Shown: positions 44,189 through 53,800 of the stretch, piece after piece | Layout: the number at the start of each line of letters is the position of its first letter | Numbering within the stretch: the first letter of the stretch is position 1 | From: Protea cynaroides | Lineage: Eukaryota > Streptophyta > Magnoliopsida > Proteales > Proteaceae | Direction: 5' to 3' | Assembly: GCA_028583415.1 (NCBI GenBank) | Contig: CM053270.1 | Coordinates: forward strand, 5,774,342 to 5,838,341 | DNA: 64,000 nucleotides | Notes under the pieces: model-generated | Databases searched by the model: none | Seen by the model: the letters and a program-made list of their open reading frames with translations, nothing else | What the model was told of the DNA's origin: nothing | Made by a program: the position numbers and the translations under genes

Positions 44189-47100
44189 ACTCCCCCCAAC
44201 TTATAAAAATTTTGTCCTCGAAATTGTACGTACCTTCTGAATCAAACAAGTGAGGGTATTGCTTCCGCATAGCATTTTCTTCTTCCCATGTAATTTCTTC
44301 CATGTCTCTACTTTTCCATGTGACCTTAACATAGTAGATATCTCTGTTGCATAGACGTTGAACCTTTCGACTAGTGATTTTTGTCGGTGTTACTTTAAAT
44401 GTCAAATCATCATTCAATTCCGGCAAATCCACTGTCAAAACATGCGTTGGGTCTTTGACATACTTCTTCAATAGGGAAATGTGAAATACGTCATGCACAC
44501 TTGACATAGATGGTAGTAGTGCTAACTGATAAGCCACTTTTCCACGCTTAACTAGAATTTCATACGGCCCGACATATCTTGGACTTAGTTTCCCTTTCTG
44601 TCCGAACCTCTTCAATCCTCGTATGGGCGATACCTTCAAAAATACTTTATCACCTACAGCGAACTCCAAATCTCTTCGTCGAGTATCCGCATATTGCTTC
44701 TGATGGTTCTGAGTTGTTCTCACTCTTTCCTTGATGATGTCGACCACTCGACAGGTCTCTTCAACATATTCTGGTCCAACAATACTACGTTCTCCAACTT
44801 CATTCCAAAACAAGGGAGTTCGACACTTCCCGCCATACAAGGCTTCATAAGGTGACATCCGTATAGTAGCCCGATAGCTATTGTTATAAGCCTAACTCGA
44901 TCAGTGGTAATCTTTCATACCATGATCCCTTGAAATCAATTACACATGCTCGTAGCATATCTTCTAGAATCTGAATTGTACGCTCCGACCGTCCATCCTG
45001 TCCGTGGGTGGAATGCAGTACTGAACTTCAACGTTGTACCCATAGCCTTTTGCAATCCTTCCCAAAACTTAGAAGTAAATCGTGGATCTCTGTCCGACAC
45101 AATGCTTTCTGGAACACCATGTAATCGGACAATATTATCCACATAAAGCTTCGCTAACCTTTCCAGTGTATACTGAGGTCGTATAGGTATGAAACGAGTT
45201 GTTTTAGTCAGACGGTCCACAATCACCCAAACTGCGTCAACTACTCAAGTAGTCAATGGTAATCCCGTGACGAAGTCCATAGTGATGCAGTCCCATTTCC
45301 ATGCTAGTTCCGGTAATGGCTGTAACAGTCCTGCGGGTCTTTGTCGTTCAGCCTTTACTTTCTAACAATTTAGGCATTGAGACACGAACTTAGCTACATC
45401 TGCTTTCATTCTCCTCCACCAATATAGTTTCTTTAGATCATGATACATTTTTGTACTTCCAAGATGTATCGAATAGATAGTGGTGTGGGCTTCTTTCATC
45501 AGTCGGTGTCTAATGTCTGCACTTTTCGTTTCAGGTACACATATTCTTCCTTTGTATCTCAATACCTTCTCGTCATCCAAGGTGAACTCAGGGTTGGTCC
45601 TACCTTTCTCAATATCTTCTTGTACTGTTCTCAGATAAGGATCTACTTTGATAGCTGTCTTCACTTTACCCACTATATCCGGTATAATCTTCAATGCCGC
45701 GAACATATTCGAAAACCGATGAATAAACCCTTGGTTGGCTGATCCATCGATTGTATCTATCACATACTGCTCATTGTCGTGACTGAATACCATTCCGGTA
45801 GTACATATTGTTGCAGTCGTGCTAACTTCTCCTTGAGATTTTATCATTGCTTTTCTTCTTAATGCATCCGCTACTACGTTCGTTTTTCCTGGATGATACT
45901 GGATATCACAATCATAGTCTTTCAATAGTTCCAGCCATCTTCTTTGTCTCATATTCAACTCCTTTTGATTAAATAAATAAGTAAGACTTTTATGGTCTGA
46001 CTTAATCTGAAATTTCTCTCCGTATAAGTATTGTCTCCATATCTTGACAAAGATGTACTACTGCCGCTAACTCCAAATCATGAGTGGGGTAGTTTTTCTC
46101 ATGTACCTTCAACTGTCTTGAAGCATAAGCAATCACTTACTCTCCTTGCATAAGCACACATCCCAATCCCAATCCCGACGCATCAGTGTATAAGGTAAAC
46201 GTCTGTCCTGGAATAGGAATAATCAAAATCGGGGCGGATATCAATCTGGACTTCAATGTCTGGAAGCTCTTCTCACATTTATCCGTCCACACAAACTTTT
46301 CACCTTTCTTAGTCAAACTGGTGATAGGTACGGCAATACGAGAATAGTCTTTTACGAATCTCCGATAATAACCAACTAGACCCAGAAAACTTTTGATTTT
46401 CGAAACGCTCTTTGGTGCTTCCCACTTTACAATAGCCTCTATCTTGCTGGGATCCACTTTGATTCCTTCAGCGGATACTACATGGCCTAGAAAGGCAACT
46501 TTACTTAGCCAAAACTCGCACTTTGAAAATTTGGCATATAGCTTCTCTTTCCTTAAACGCTGTAGGGCTGCATTTAGGTTCTTGATATGGGTTTCCTTGT
46601 CCTTAGAATATACCAATATATCATCAATAAATACTATAACCGACGTATCCAACATATCGTGGAAAACTCGGTTCATAAGTTCCATGAACGTTGCCGGTGC
46701 ATTAGTTAATCCGAAAGACATAACCAAAAATTCATAATGTCCGTATCTGGTCCTGAAAGCTGTCTTCGGAATATCATCTTATTTATTCTTCAACTGATGA
46801 TAGCCCGATCGAAGATCGATCTTAGAAAATACTTTCGCTCCTTGTAACTGATCGAACAAGTCATCGATCCGTGGTAGTGGGTATCGATTCTTGATTGTCA
46901 GTTTATTCAACTCCCGATAGTCGATGCATAATCGAACGCTACCATCCTTCTTCTTTACGAACAACACCGGTGCCCCCCATGGAGATCTACTGGGTCGAAT
47001 ATAACCCTTGTCCAGTAGTTCTTGTAGTTGCACTTTTAATTCCTTCAGATCCGTAGGAGCCATTCCATAAGGTGCTTTAGACACTGGTGCGGCTCCAGGT

Positions 47101-47678
47101 ATAAGGTCTATCACAAACTCTGTGGCTCGGTCGGGTGGTAATCCGGGTAGTTCCTCCGGAAATACGTCAGGGTAGTCTCGCACGACGTCAATGTCTTCCA
47201 TTCGTGGTGCTTCCTTGGTTAAGTCGACCACGGATACTAGATACCCGATTGCCCCCTTCTCAAGGCACTTCTTAGCCTTTAGTGCTGAAAGTATGAGCTT
47301 GCGTCTCTGGGGAAGTTTGGTTCCCGAGAAACTTAATTCTGCTCCTTCTTTGTCTTTGAACGTTAGCTTCTTTTCGGTGCATAATAGATTTGCCAGAATG
47401 CCGAGCTAACCAGTCCATTCCCAAGATGACATCAAAGTCTGCCATCTCAAGTTGTATCAAGGTTGCATCTAAAGTCTTCTCTCCAATGAGAACTGGACAT
47501 GGTCCATAACCTTTCTCTAGTTCCACTTCTAACCCCATCGGTGACCGTACAAGTAATTCATAGTCTAATGTTTTGATGGGTAATTTCGTCTTCTTTCCAA
47601 ATGACACATATATAAATGAATGAGTAGCTCCGGAATCGAAGAGTACTCTGGCGGGTACGCCATTTATAGGTACAATAC
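44184..47678 (-). pseudogene. pol: pol, full-length, lightly decayed (E)
   Basis: Protease with intact FDSGATHSF near 47630. An extra base near 47396 shifts frame in the protease-RT linker. RT (47231-46779 and 46727 onward) keeps VFIDDILVYSK near 46615. A stop at 46776-46778 and a CAA-to-TAA stop at 46137 interrupt RT and RNase H. RNase H to integrase HHCC lies in 45958-45362, the integrase core with SDRDPRFTSKFWEGL in 45226-44936, and the GPY/F plus chromodomain part (KVTWKSRDMEEITWEEENAM) in 44858-44184. The stop codon lies inside the LTR edge as in B. About five disabling changes. Confidence 0.9.
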
Positions 47679-47748
47679 CTGTGATTTATCTTTACTTAGT
47701 CTACATGCTCATTCATGTAATTATAACTTTAAAAAGTTTCAGTCATAC
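47679..47748 (-). other. Predicted gag-pro intron, 70 bp (E)
   Basis: Minus strand GTCACAG/GTATGACTG to AAATCACAG/GTATTG, with GAGCATGTAGACTAAG inside. Confidence 0.7.
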
Positions 47749-48989
47749 CTGTGACCACATCGGGTGATGCGGCCGCATCCTCGGACGTAACAGCATATAC
47801 CCGTCCCTGATGGAATTGTTTCTTGGGCTTAGGGCACTCCCTTGCCATATGTCCCGGTTGGTTGCAGTTAAAACACTTCGGGACTCGAATTTGGCTTTGG
47901 GCGAGGTTGAGCTGCTGGAGTAGTTTTGGTTGCAGCAGTAAAATTCTGAGGATGGAAAGGCTTATATGTCTTGTTATTGCCTCCGTTGTAGGTATTTTCG
48001 GCTGGCCTTTTGATGCCTCTGTTCTGAGTAAAATAACTCTCCTTCTGGCTCGATTCTATAACTCGAGCAATCTGGACAACTTCATTATAAATTCTCTTTT
48101 CTAAGCCCAAAACATGTTCTCTGATGTTTCCTCTCAGTCCCGTGACAAACCTACGGGTTTTGGTTTCTTCTTCTTGCATACTCAGTGGTGCGAAGAAAAA
48201 AAGCTCTTCATAACGTTGTTGGTACGCATCCACTGACATCTGTCCCTGATAAAGACTCAGGAACTCCTTCTCCATCGAATCTCTGAAGCTCCGTGGAAAA
48301 TATTTCTCAAAGAAGGCTTCTTTATATATAGCCCATGTCAGTAGGGTGTGCTTGGTCAGTAGATATGCCTTCGTGGATTTCCACCAATGATGTGCGTAGC
48401 CCTTGAGCATGAAGGTGGCGCATAGTACTTTCTCTTCCTCTGTGATAGTCATCATGAGTAAATTTCTCTCCATCTCATCTATCCATTGTGCTGGCCACAA
48501 CGGATCAGACGGTTTGTCATTGAATTCCTTGGGTTTCATCTTCAAAAATCTCTCCACTAGTCGGGAGTGGTCCAACTGATTTTGGGGGTTTGCCCCAAAC
48601 ATATGGGGTGGATACTGGTAATTCCCTCGAGCTGCTTCCAGTACCTGCACTGGAATCTATGCAGTCGGTTGTTGAGGTGTCTGAGGAGCTGGGTGGTTAC
48701 CCACCGGTGCTGCACTGGCTTGTCCTGTGTGCATGGGTGCAGCCTGAGTGGCTTGAAACATAATTCCCATGGCAACCTGCATCTGAGCCTGCGCGTGTTG
48801 CATCTGCTGCAGCTGCTGTGCCAGATTCATCACCACGGTTGTTAGCTCTGGTGGTGGAGGTGGCAAATTCGTAGGGTTTACCTGTTCTGGATTACCCGAT
48901 GCATAATTATTTTCTTGACTAGTCTCCTCCGCGGGTGGTGGTGGTGGGACTGCATTTCGGGTATGTCGGGTCACCCTACGTCCAGACAT
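47749..48989 (-). CDS. gag: gag, best-preserved copy (E)
   Basis: ATG 48989 (MSGRRVTRHTRNAVPPPP) follows an acceptor-like TTTTCAG/GCACCACC at 49014. The first open part runs to a TAG at 48657-48659; the next, 260 codons, runs from 48650 to 47868 in the same overall protein. It contains the Retrotrans_gag core (SDPLWPAQWIDEMERNLLMM, EEKVLCATFMLKGYAHHWW, YLLTKHTLLTWAIYKEAFF, MEKEFLSLYQGQM, FVTGLRGNIREHVLGLEKR). The zinc knuckle CFNCNQPGHMAREC near 47825-47870 is intact but in a shifted frame after a small deletion near 47870. So there is one stop and one frameshift. It forms the capsid shell and binds genomic RNA in the family. Confidence 0.8.
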
Positions 48990-49124
48990 AATCCTTTTCT
49001 GTAATTGGTGGTGCCTGAAAATCATCAAAATAGGTGAGAAGTCATTTATATTTCATGTAGGCACGCTAACCAATAATCAATTCCAATTCTAGCTCATTTT
49101 ATAAAAAAAATATTGTCTTTTCTA

Positions 49125-49445
49125 TGCAGGGTCGATGGTGAGGGTCGTGGTATGTCCGACCCTTAGTATCCGACCCTGGGAATGACCTGTTCTTCCCGAG
49201 AGCTGAGGGTCGATGCGAGGGTCGATGGGTATCAGACCCTCAGTTCCGACCCTTAGTTTTCTGTCAGATTCCCGAGAGCCGAGGGTCGATGGGAGGGTCG
49301 ATTCGAGGGTCGATTGTGCTAGTCGAATTGTCCGACCCTCGGACTAAAAATCAGATTTTTAAGATCCAATTTTGGGTCATTTCTTATTATTTCCCTCCCG
49401 TTTCGACTCGCCTCTCCTCTCTGAGTTGCTACAGTGCTACTCCAC
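49125..49445 (+). promoter_or_regulatory. aORF promoter-like region with GGGTCGA cluster (E)
   Basis: 49125-49340 carries about ten GGGTCGATG, CGACCCT or GTCGA motifs, like those around the LTR TATA box. CAGATTTTTAAGATCC, a CT-rich stretch and GAGTTGCTACAGT (49433-49445) follow. Confidence 0.5.
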
Positions 49446-49496
49446 TGTTGTGGGTCGATTTTAGTCCGAGATTCGACGTGCACGTCATCCATACAG

Positions 49497-49941
49497 GTAT
49501 GTTCTCTCATTTTTACCTATTTTTAGGTTTCTATTTCTAGGTTTTTGTCCATTTAACTTGTATTTTTCAATTTAAACATTTTCCAACCATAAAAATTCAA
49601 TTTTTATTGGGGGCTTTTGTTATTGGTGTCTCGAGGAACGAAAGCCCTCAAAAATTTTTGAGTTTCATCGGTTGGTTATCAAGAAACTTGAAATTTTCTC
49701 TTTTTGCCCTAATTTATCGACATTTTCGATTTTTTTTGAATTTCTTCAAATTGGACATCGTCAGTTAAAATTTCCTACTGTATGTGGGTTGTAGGATGTA
49801 TTTTAACCTACGTAAGTTCTCATTCCCACTTGTATGGTGAGAAATGGGGCTTTATGGTCAACTTACGTCGTTATTAAATCAAGTTTTGGATTTTTTTATC
49901 CTATTGACTCCTTGTTTTCCTTCTCTTTCTTATTTTTGCAG
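49497..49941 (+). other. Predicted 5'-UTR intron of aORF (E)
   Basis: Donor CATACAG/GTATGTTCTC and acceptor CTTATTTTTGCAG/ATACC, 445 bp, then ATG at 49947. This is the clearest splice pair among the aORFs. It contains AAGCCCTCAAAAATTTTTGA (palindromic CTCAAAAATTTTTGAG). Confidence 0.7.
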
Positions 49942-49946
49942 ATACC

Positions 49947-51060
49947 ATGGCTCGTACCAAGGTACCCAGAGTTCGTGATCCCCTTCGCTTTCGTTCCAAT
50001 GAAGCCGAGGCACGGTATGCTGACTATGCCCGTAAGAAGGTTAAGGGTGGTCGTATGGTGAACTTGGCTGAGTTAGCCGTGTTCAACGTAGAGGGAGCCT
50101 TTGGTGACATGGGGTGGATTCCTGTCATTACATACGACGCGTGCACATGTCCGAATTTGGTGCGCCAGTTCTATTGTAATCTCCGGTGGTGGGGAATTAC
50201 AATGACGTTGAGCATGGTCAGGAGTTGCGCATCACCAGCTACGTCAAAGGGGTAGATATTTCTTTCGACTATCGGCAGCTGGCCGACTTGTTGGGCATTC
50301 CTTATGATGGCCCCATGGTGTACTGTGCGCCTGGAGAGCCCCAGTTTGTTGAGATGGAGATGAGGGCAGAGATCGACAATCAGTTGCTCCGTCCTGATCG
50401 TTGGCAGATGAGAGCTTGTTATTTGCGTCCAGCTCCACGGGTCTTCTGCAGGATTATCCAGCATAATCTGATCCCGCAGAGTGGACACTATGAGAGGGTT
50501 TCTCAGCTGACTCAGTTTCTGATATACTGTATCTGCACTCGCCAGCCCGTCTGCCTTCCATACATCATCATGTGGACTATGATTAGTGCTACATTGTTCG
50601 GTCATAGGGGTAATCTACCCTATGGACGCATGATTACAGTGCTACTGACCTGTCTGGGGGTGGACCTGGTATATGAGAAGATCCAGGAGAAGACCTTCTC
50701 GTCGCCTCTAGATTGGGAGGCAATCTGCAAGATGGGTATGCGGGATGCCCAAGTTAGTGATGAGGAGAGGAATGCGATGGTGCGCCCTCACACTCGTATC
50801 GAGATGGCTGATGCCGGAGTCTTTTGCCTGCCTGCTAGAGCTCATGTGGATCCCGTCGACGATGACGACCGCATGTATATGGATGTTGACGTGATACCAC
50901 TGCCTTCACCTACTTATGCGGCTAGTGTTGGTACTTCTTCTGCGGCGGATCCTATACCTGAGACTGGTCCTTCTTATGCGGCTGGCCCTTCACGCCCACC
51001 TCCTGATATGATGGAGATGCTGCAGGAGGTCAGGGAGGCTCAGCGCAGATCTGATCTAAG
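49947..51060 (+). pseudogene. Antisense accessory gene aORF, cut by element F (E)
   Basis: ATG 49947 (MARTKVPRVRDPLRFRSNEA), then VNLAELAVFNVEGAFGDMGW and a CTCPNLVRQFYCNL block. A single-base loss near 50184 (CTCCGG where B has CTCCAGG) shifts frame. The second part, 50186 onward, is open to F: ELRITSYVKGVDISFDYRQ, LADLLGIPYDGPMVYCAPG, FCRIIQHNLIPQSGHYERV, CICTRQPVCLPYIIMWTM, NLPYGRMITVLLTCLGV, EERNAMVRPHTR, acidic linker. F is inserted after QRRSDL, so the C-terminal segment lies outside the window. Apart from the one-base loss the copy looks open. Confidence 0.8.
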
Positions 51061-51317
51061 TGTCACACCCCAATTCCGGCTGAACCAGAAGTGTAAGTGA
51101 ACTGGTTTTAAACCACGGTTCACACCAGGATCTCGAAAGACCGTGTCAACCAATCATCCCTGAGCAAACCATCAAAAACCAGAGTAATACTAGCAGCGGA
51201 AATAATATATCAAGGAGCTGAACTAAATAATAAATTAAATAATTAATCCAGTTATTCCATCATCCATCAGAATTTAAATAATATTTTATTACAAAGCTTT
51301 AATTGAAAATAACCAAA

Positions 51318-51450
51318 TCAAAGAGGAAAGACATAGAAGGAGCACTCGCATAACGCATCATGCTTGTCCTCCACACTCTGTGTCTCCAGGGCAGCCATCG
51401 CACTGTAGGCTGGGGCGGTCACGAAGTCCTCCACCGTATACCCTGCATCC
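51318..51450 (-). CDS. LTR-embedded 43-codon exon-like segment (F 3' LTR)
   Basis: After AAATTTGGATGCAG: DAGYTVEDFVTAPAYSA, acidic or polar middle, HDALCECSFYVFPL, stop at 51318-51320. Uninterrupted, but the last Cys is Tyr. The 5' LTR copy (about 61867-61955) lacks 45 bp in the middle, a loss that keeps frame. Confidence 0.4.
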
Positions 51451-51684
51451 AAATTTGAAAAGAGAGATATATATATCGGGGTGAGCTACAACACAGCTCA
51501 GTAAAGCACAAGACCAATGCAACATCCACATGCATGAGTTAACATTACACTTTGGGCCAGGTATAACTTGCAATTGTGCTATGGTAAGGTTTGGCGGCCA
51601 CCGCACCTCCATGCACGAGTGTGAGCACACCCAATAGTCGGGCTCCTACCACACTACTCTTTGTTGCCCCACATCACTCACTCC

Positions 51685-52140
51685 GGTATAGAGATAGGAC
51701 TCGAGTCGCGGGCGGGAAGAACCACAATCCCACGTCCTCCTCCTGATACCCCATACCGTACCAATACCTAAACCCCTATTGGCAAGGGCTTGCAAGTGGG
51801 TTCCGTTTCTAACCAGTCCTAGATGTCAATACAAGTAGGCTCCACCCTAGTACAGCCGTCTACGGCATAGGGATAGAGCTAGAGCGTGCAGGCCAGGCTG
51901 GAGACCACATTACCTCACTCCCCCCCGATACCCTACCCGCAACAAGCATACCAAGATGGAACTATACGCAAGTAGGCCCTATCCCAACATCGCTCCCTAT
52001 GGCATGAGGATAGAGCTAGAGCGTCATGGCCGGGTCAACGTCGACATCGGAGATCACCATGCCACATCACCGTGGCCGGATCAACGTCAACATCGGAGAC
52101 CACCCGCCATAACCTCCCCCCGATACCCCACCCATACCAA
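51685..52140 (-). repeat. Degenerate long repeat units in F LTR
   Basis: Three imperfect units each begin with a TATAGAGATAGGAC, CATAGGGATAGAGCTAGAGC or GAGGATAGAGCTAGAGCG phrase and contain CCTCC...GATACCC(C/T)A. The same unit occurs twice in D (40470-40720) and as GCTCTATCTCTAT in A, B and E. The role is unknown. Confidence 0.5.
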
Positions 52141-52647
52141 GCATGCTAAGATAAGGTGCTACGAAGGCGTCGGAGTGAGGAATGATCCCGGCCCCGGCCC
52201 TTCCCATTCCACACTCCACCTAAAACAATCACATGTCTAACATCCATCACACCTAGCATATGAAATGCATGAACAGATAAATCAAATAGAATTTACACTA
52301 CATGACATGTGATATGCACAATCATCAAACAAGCATATAATTTGATACAGAAAATTAAAGAGCTCTCTAAGGTTTATTATTAAATCTTTAATTTAAGTTT
52401 CGGGTCTTGTCCCTTACCGACGCGTGGTGTTAATCCTTTTCGGCGTCGAAGTTTCCACATACAAGTCCTACACAACCATATTTTCATGTTAATTTCCATT
52501 TATTAGAGTTTTAGAAGCCAAAACCCGGCTTTCCCGGACAAACAAGGGCTCAAAACACATACCGGTCTCGCACATACCGGTCGCAGGATAGTGAGACCGG
52601 TATGGTGAGACCGGTATGGGTGAGACCGGTATGGGTGAGACCGGTAT

Positions 52648-52940
52648 GCATACCGGTTGCACACATACCGGTCTCACTCGAATCCCGGGCCCGAGTGCGA
52701 CCGGTATGGTGCGGCGGTATGCATACCGGATGCACACACCGGTTCCCTCCCCCCGCTCGGGCCGAGTGCGACCGGTATGGTGCCGGCCCGGTATGCATAC
52801 CGGATGCACACATACCGGTCTCACCCGGATCCGGCTGAGTGCGACCCGGTATGGTGCCGGCCGGTATGCATACCGGATGCACACATACCGGTCTCACTCG
52901 GATCCGGCCGAGTGCGACCGGTATGGTGCCGGCGGTATAC
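52648..52940. repeat. 73-bp tandem repeat, four units (F 3' LTR)
   Basis: Units start at 52648, 52721, 52795 and 52868 with GCATACCGG. Each contains CATACCGGTCTCACTCGG and GAGTGCGACCGGTATGGTGC, which are near-reverse complements, so every unit is a large imperfect palindrome. The array recurs in the 5' LTR at 63148-63434 with starts at 63148, 63220, 63292 and 63365. It lies downstream of the TATA box, in the transcribed part of the LTR. Confidence 0.8.
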
Positions 52941-53707
52941 ACCGCGGCCCATACCGCGGGACTTTCCCAAGGATATACCCTACGGCGTGATTTTCCGAGA
53001 TCGAGGTCTCCACGGTAGCTCCCTAAGGTTTCACCTATCTTCCGCTAAGGTCCGGGTCTCGAAGGGTCCCTACGGATCTTGGCTAGAATGCCAAAAACCA
53101 ACCAGATCCGAAAGAGAGGCGAAAAGAATCTAAGCATTTTCCATCAGATCTCACGCCGCTTCGCGGCTCCGATCCGATAAACAACCCTACAGGAAGGATA
53201 GAGCACTTTACCGGTAGCGGTTGTCAGTTGGCGGCGAGTTCCTCCACCGGCAGCTCCTTCCTTGGCGGCGTCAACCTCCTTGAACCCTCAACTCCTTCTC
53301 GGAACAAAGGGGTTCACGGAGTGTCTCCCCCCTCTATTAATAGAGGGAGGCCGTCCAAAACACGCTCCCCCTTCATATGGAAACTTTAAGTTTCCATTTT
53401 TGAGAGAAACACAGCTCGAACACATACCGGTCTCGCACATACCGGTCGCAGGATAGCGAGACCGGTATAGTGCGAGCGTATGCCATACCGGTTGCAGGAT
53501 AGTGCATCCGGTATGGTGAGACCGGTATGGGTGAGACCGGTATGAACTTAGCCAATTTTACATATTTTTCGTACCTGAAATTGATTGGTTCTTCACCCGG
53601 CTTCTTGCGTGGTCCCTTGCCCGGCTTCGCTTTTCGGTCCGGTTATGATTGGGGCACCTGCCATCGCATAAAACCATGGTTAAACCGGGTTTTAGAGCAC
53701 GGTTCTT

Positions 53708-53800
53708 ACAACTCTACCACCCTTAAAAAAAATTTCGTCCCGAAATTTACATGTAGGTCTTACAATTCCCCCTCCCTTAAAAGAATTTCGTCCCCGAAAT
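53708..53800 (-). repeat. Duplicated polypurine/LTR-edge sequence (F)
   Basis: ACAACTCTACCACCCTTAAAA at 53708 and ACAATTCCCCCTCCCTTAAAA at 53762, offset 54 bp, each followed by AATTTCGTCC..GAAATT. Same design as D at 32408. Confidence 0.65.

Larger units (their letters stand above)
41876..51060 (-). mobile_element. Element E: 3' part of a Tekay-like element in D's 5' LTR
   Basis: 3' LTR (41876-44188), polypurine tract, pol, gag-pro intron, gag, control region and the antisense aORF up to 51060, where F begins. The rest of E (aORF end, PBS, 5' LTR) should lie to the right of F outside the window. The left flank GTAAG (41871-41875) is the candidate target duplication. Same family as A and B, and B and E are very similar throughout. 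Confidence 0.85.
51061..53710 (-). repeat. Element F 3' LTR
   Basis: TGTCACACCCCAATTCCGG to GGTTCTTACA, 2650 bp. Contents: exon-like segment (51318-51450), three GATAGAGCTAGAGC units (51685-52140), 73-bp repeat array (52648-52940), donor-like ACCG/GTAAAG near 53211, palindromic TATA region CCTCTATTAATAGAGG (53331-53346) and an ACCGGT cluster (53420-53545). Confidence 0.9.

Noticed and set aside
52648..52940. Regular repeats that might suggest a CRISPR-like array
   Set aside because: Units are contiguous 73-bp tandem copies without unique spacers, inside a plant LTR.
52489..53133. Several overlapping open frames of 80-160 codons on both strands rich in repeated T-G-L-T or I-P-V-S phrases
   Set aside because: They are translations of the 73-bp repeat array in F's LTR; every frame is open because the unit lacks stops, not because of coding.
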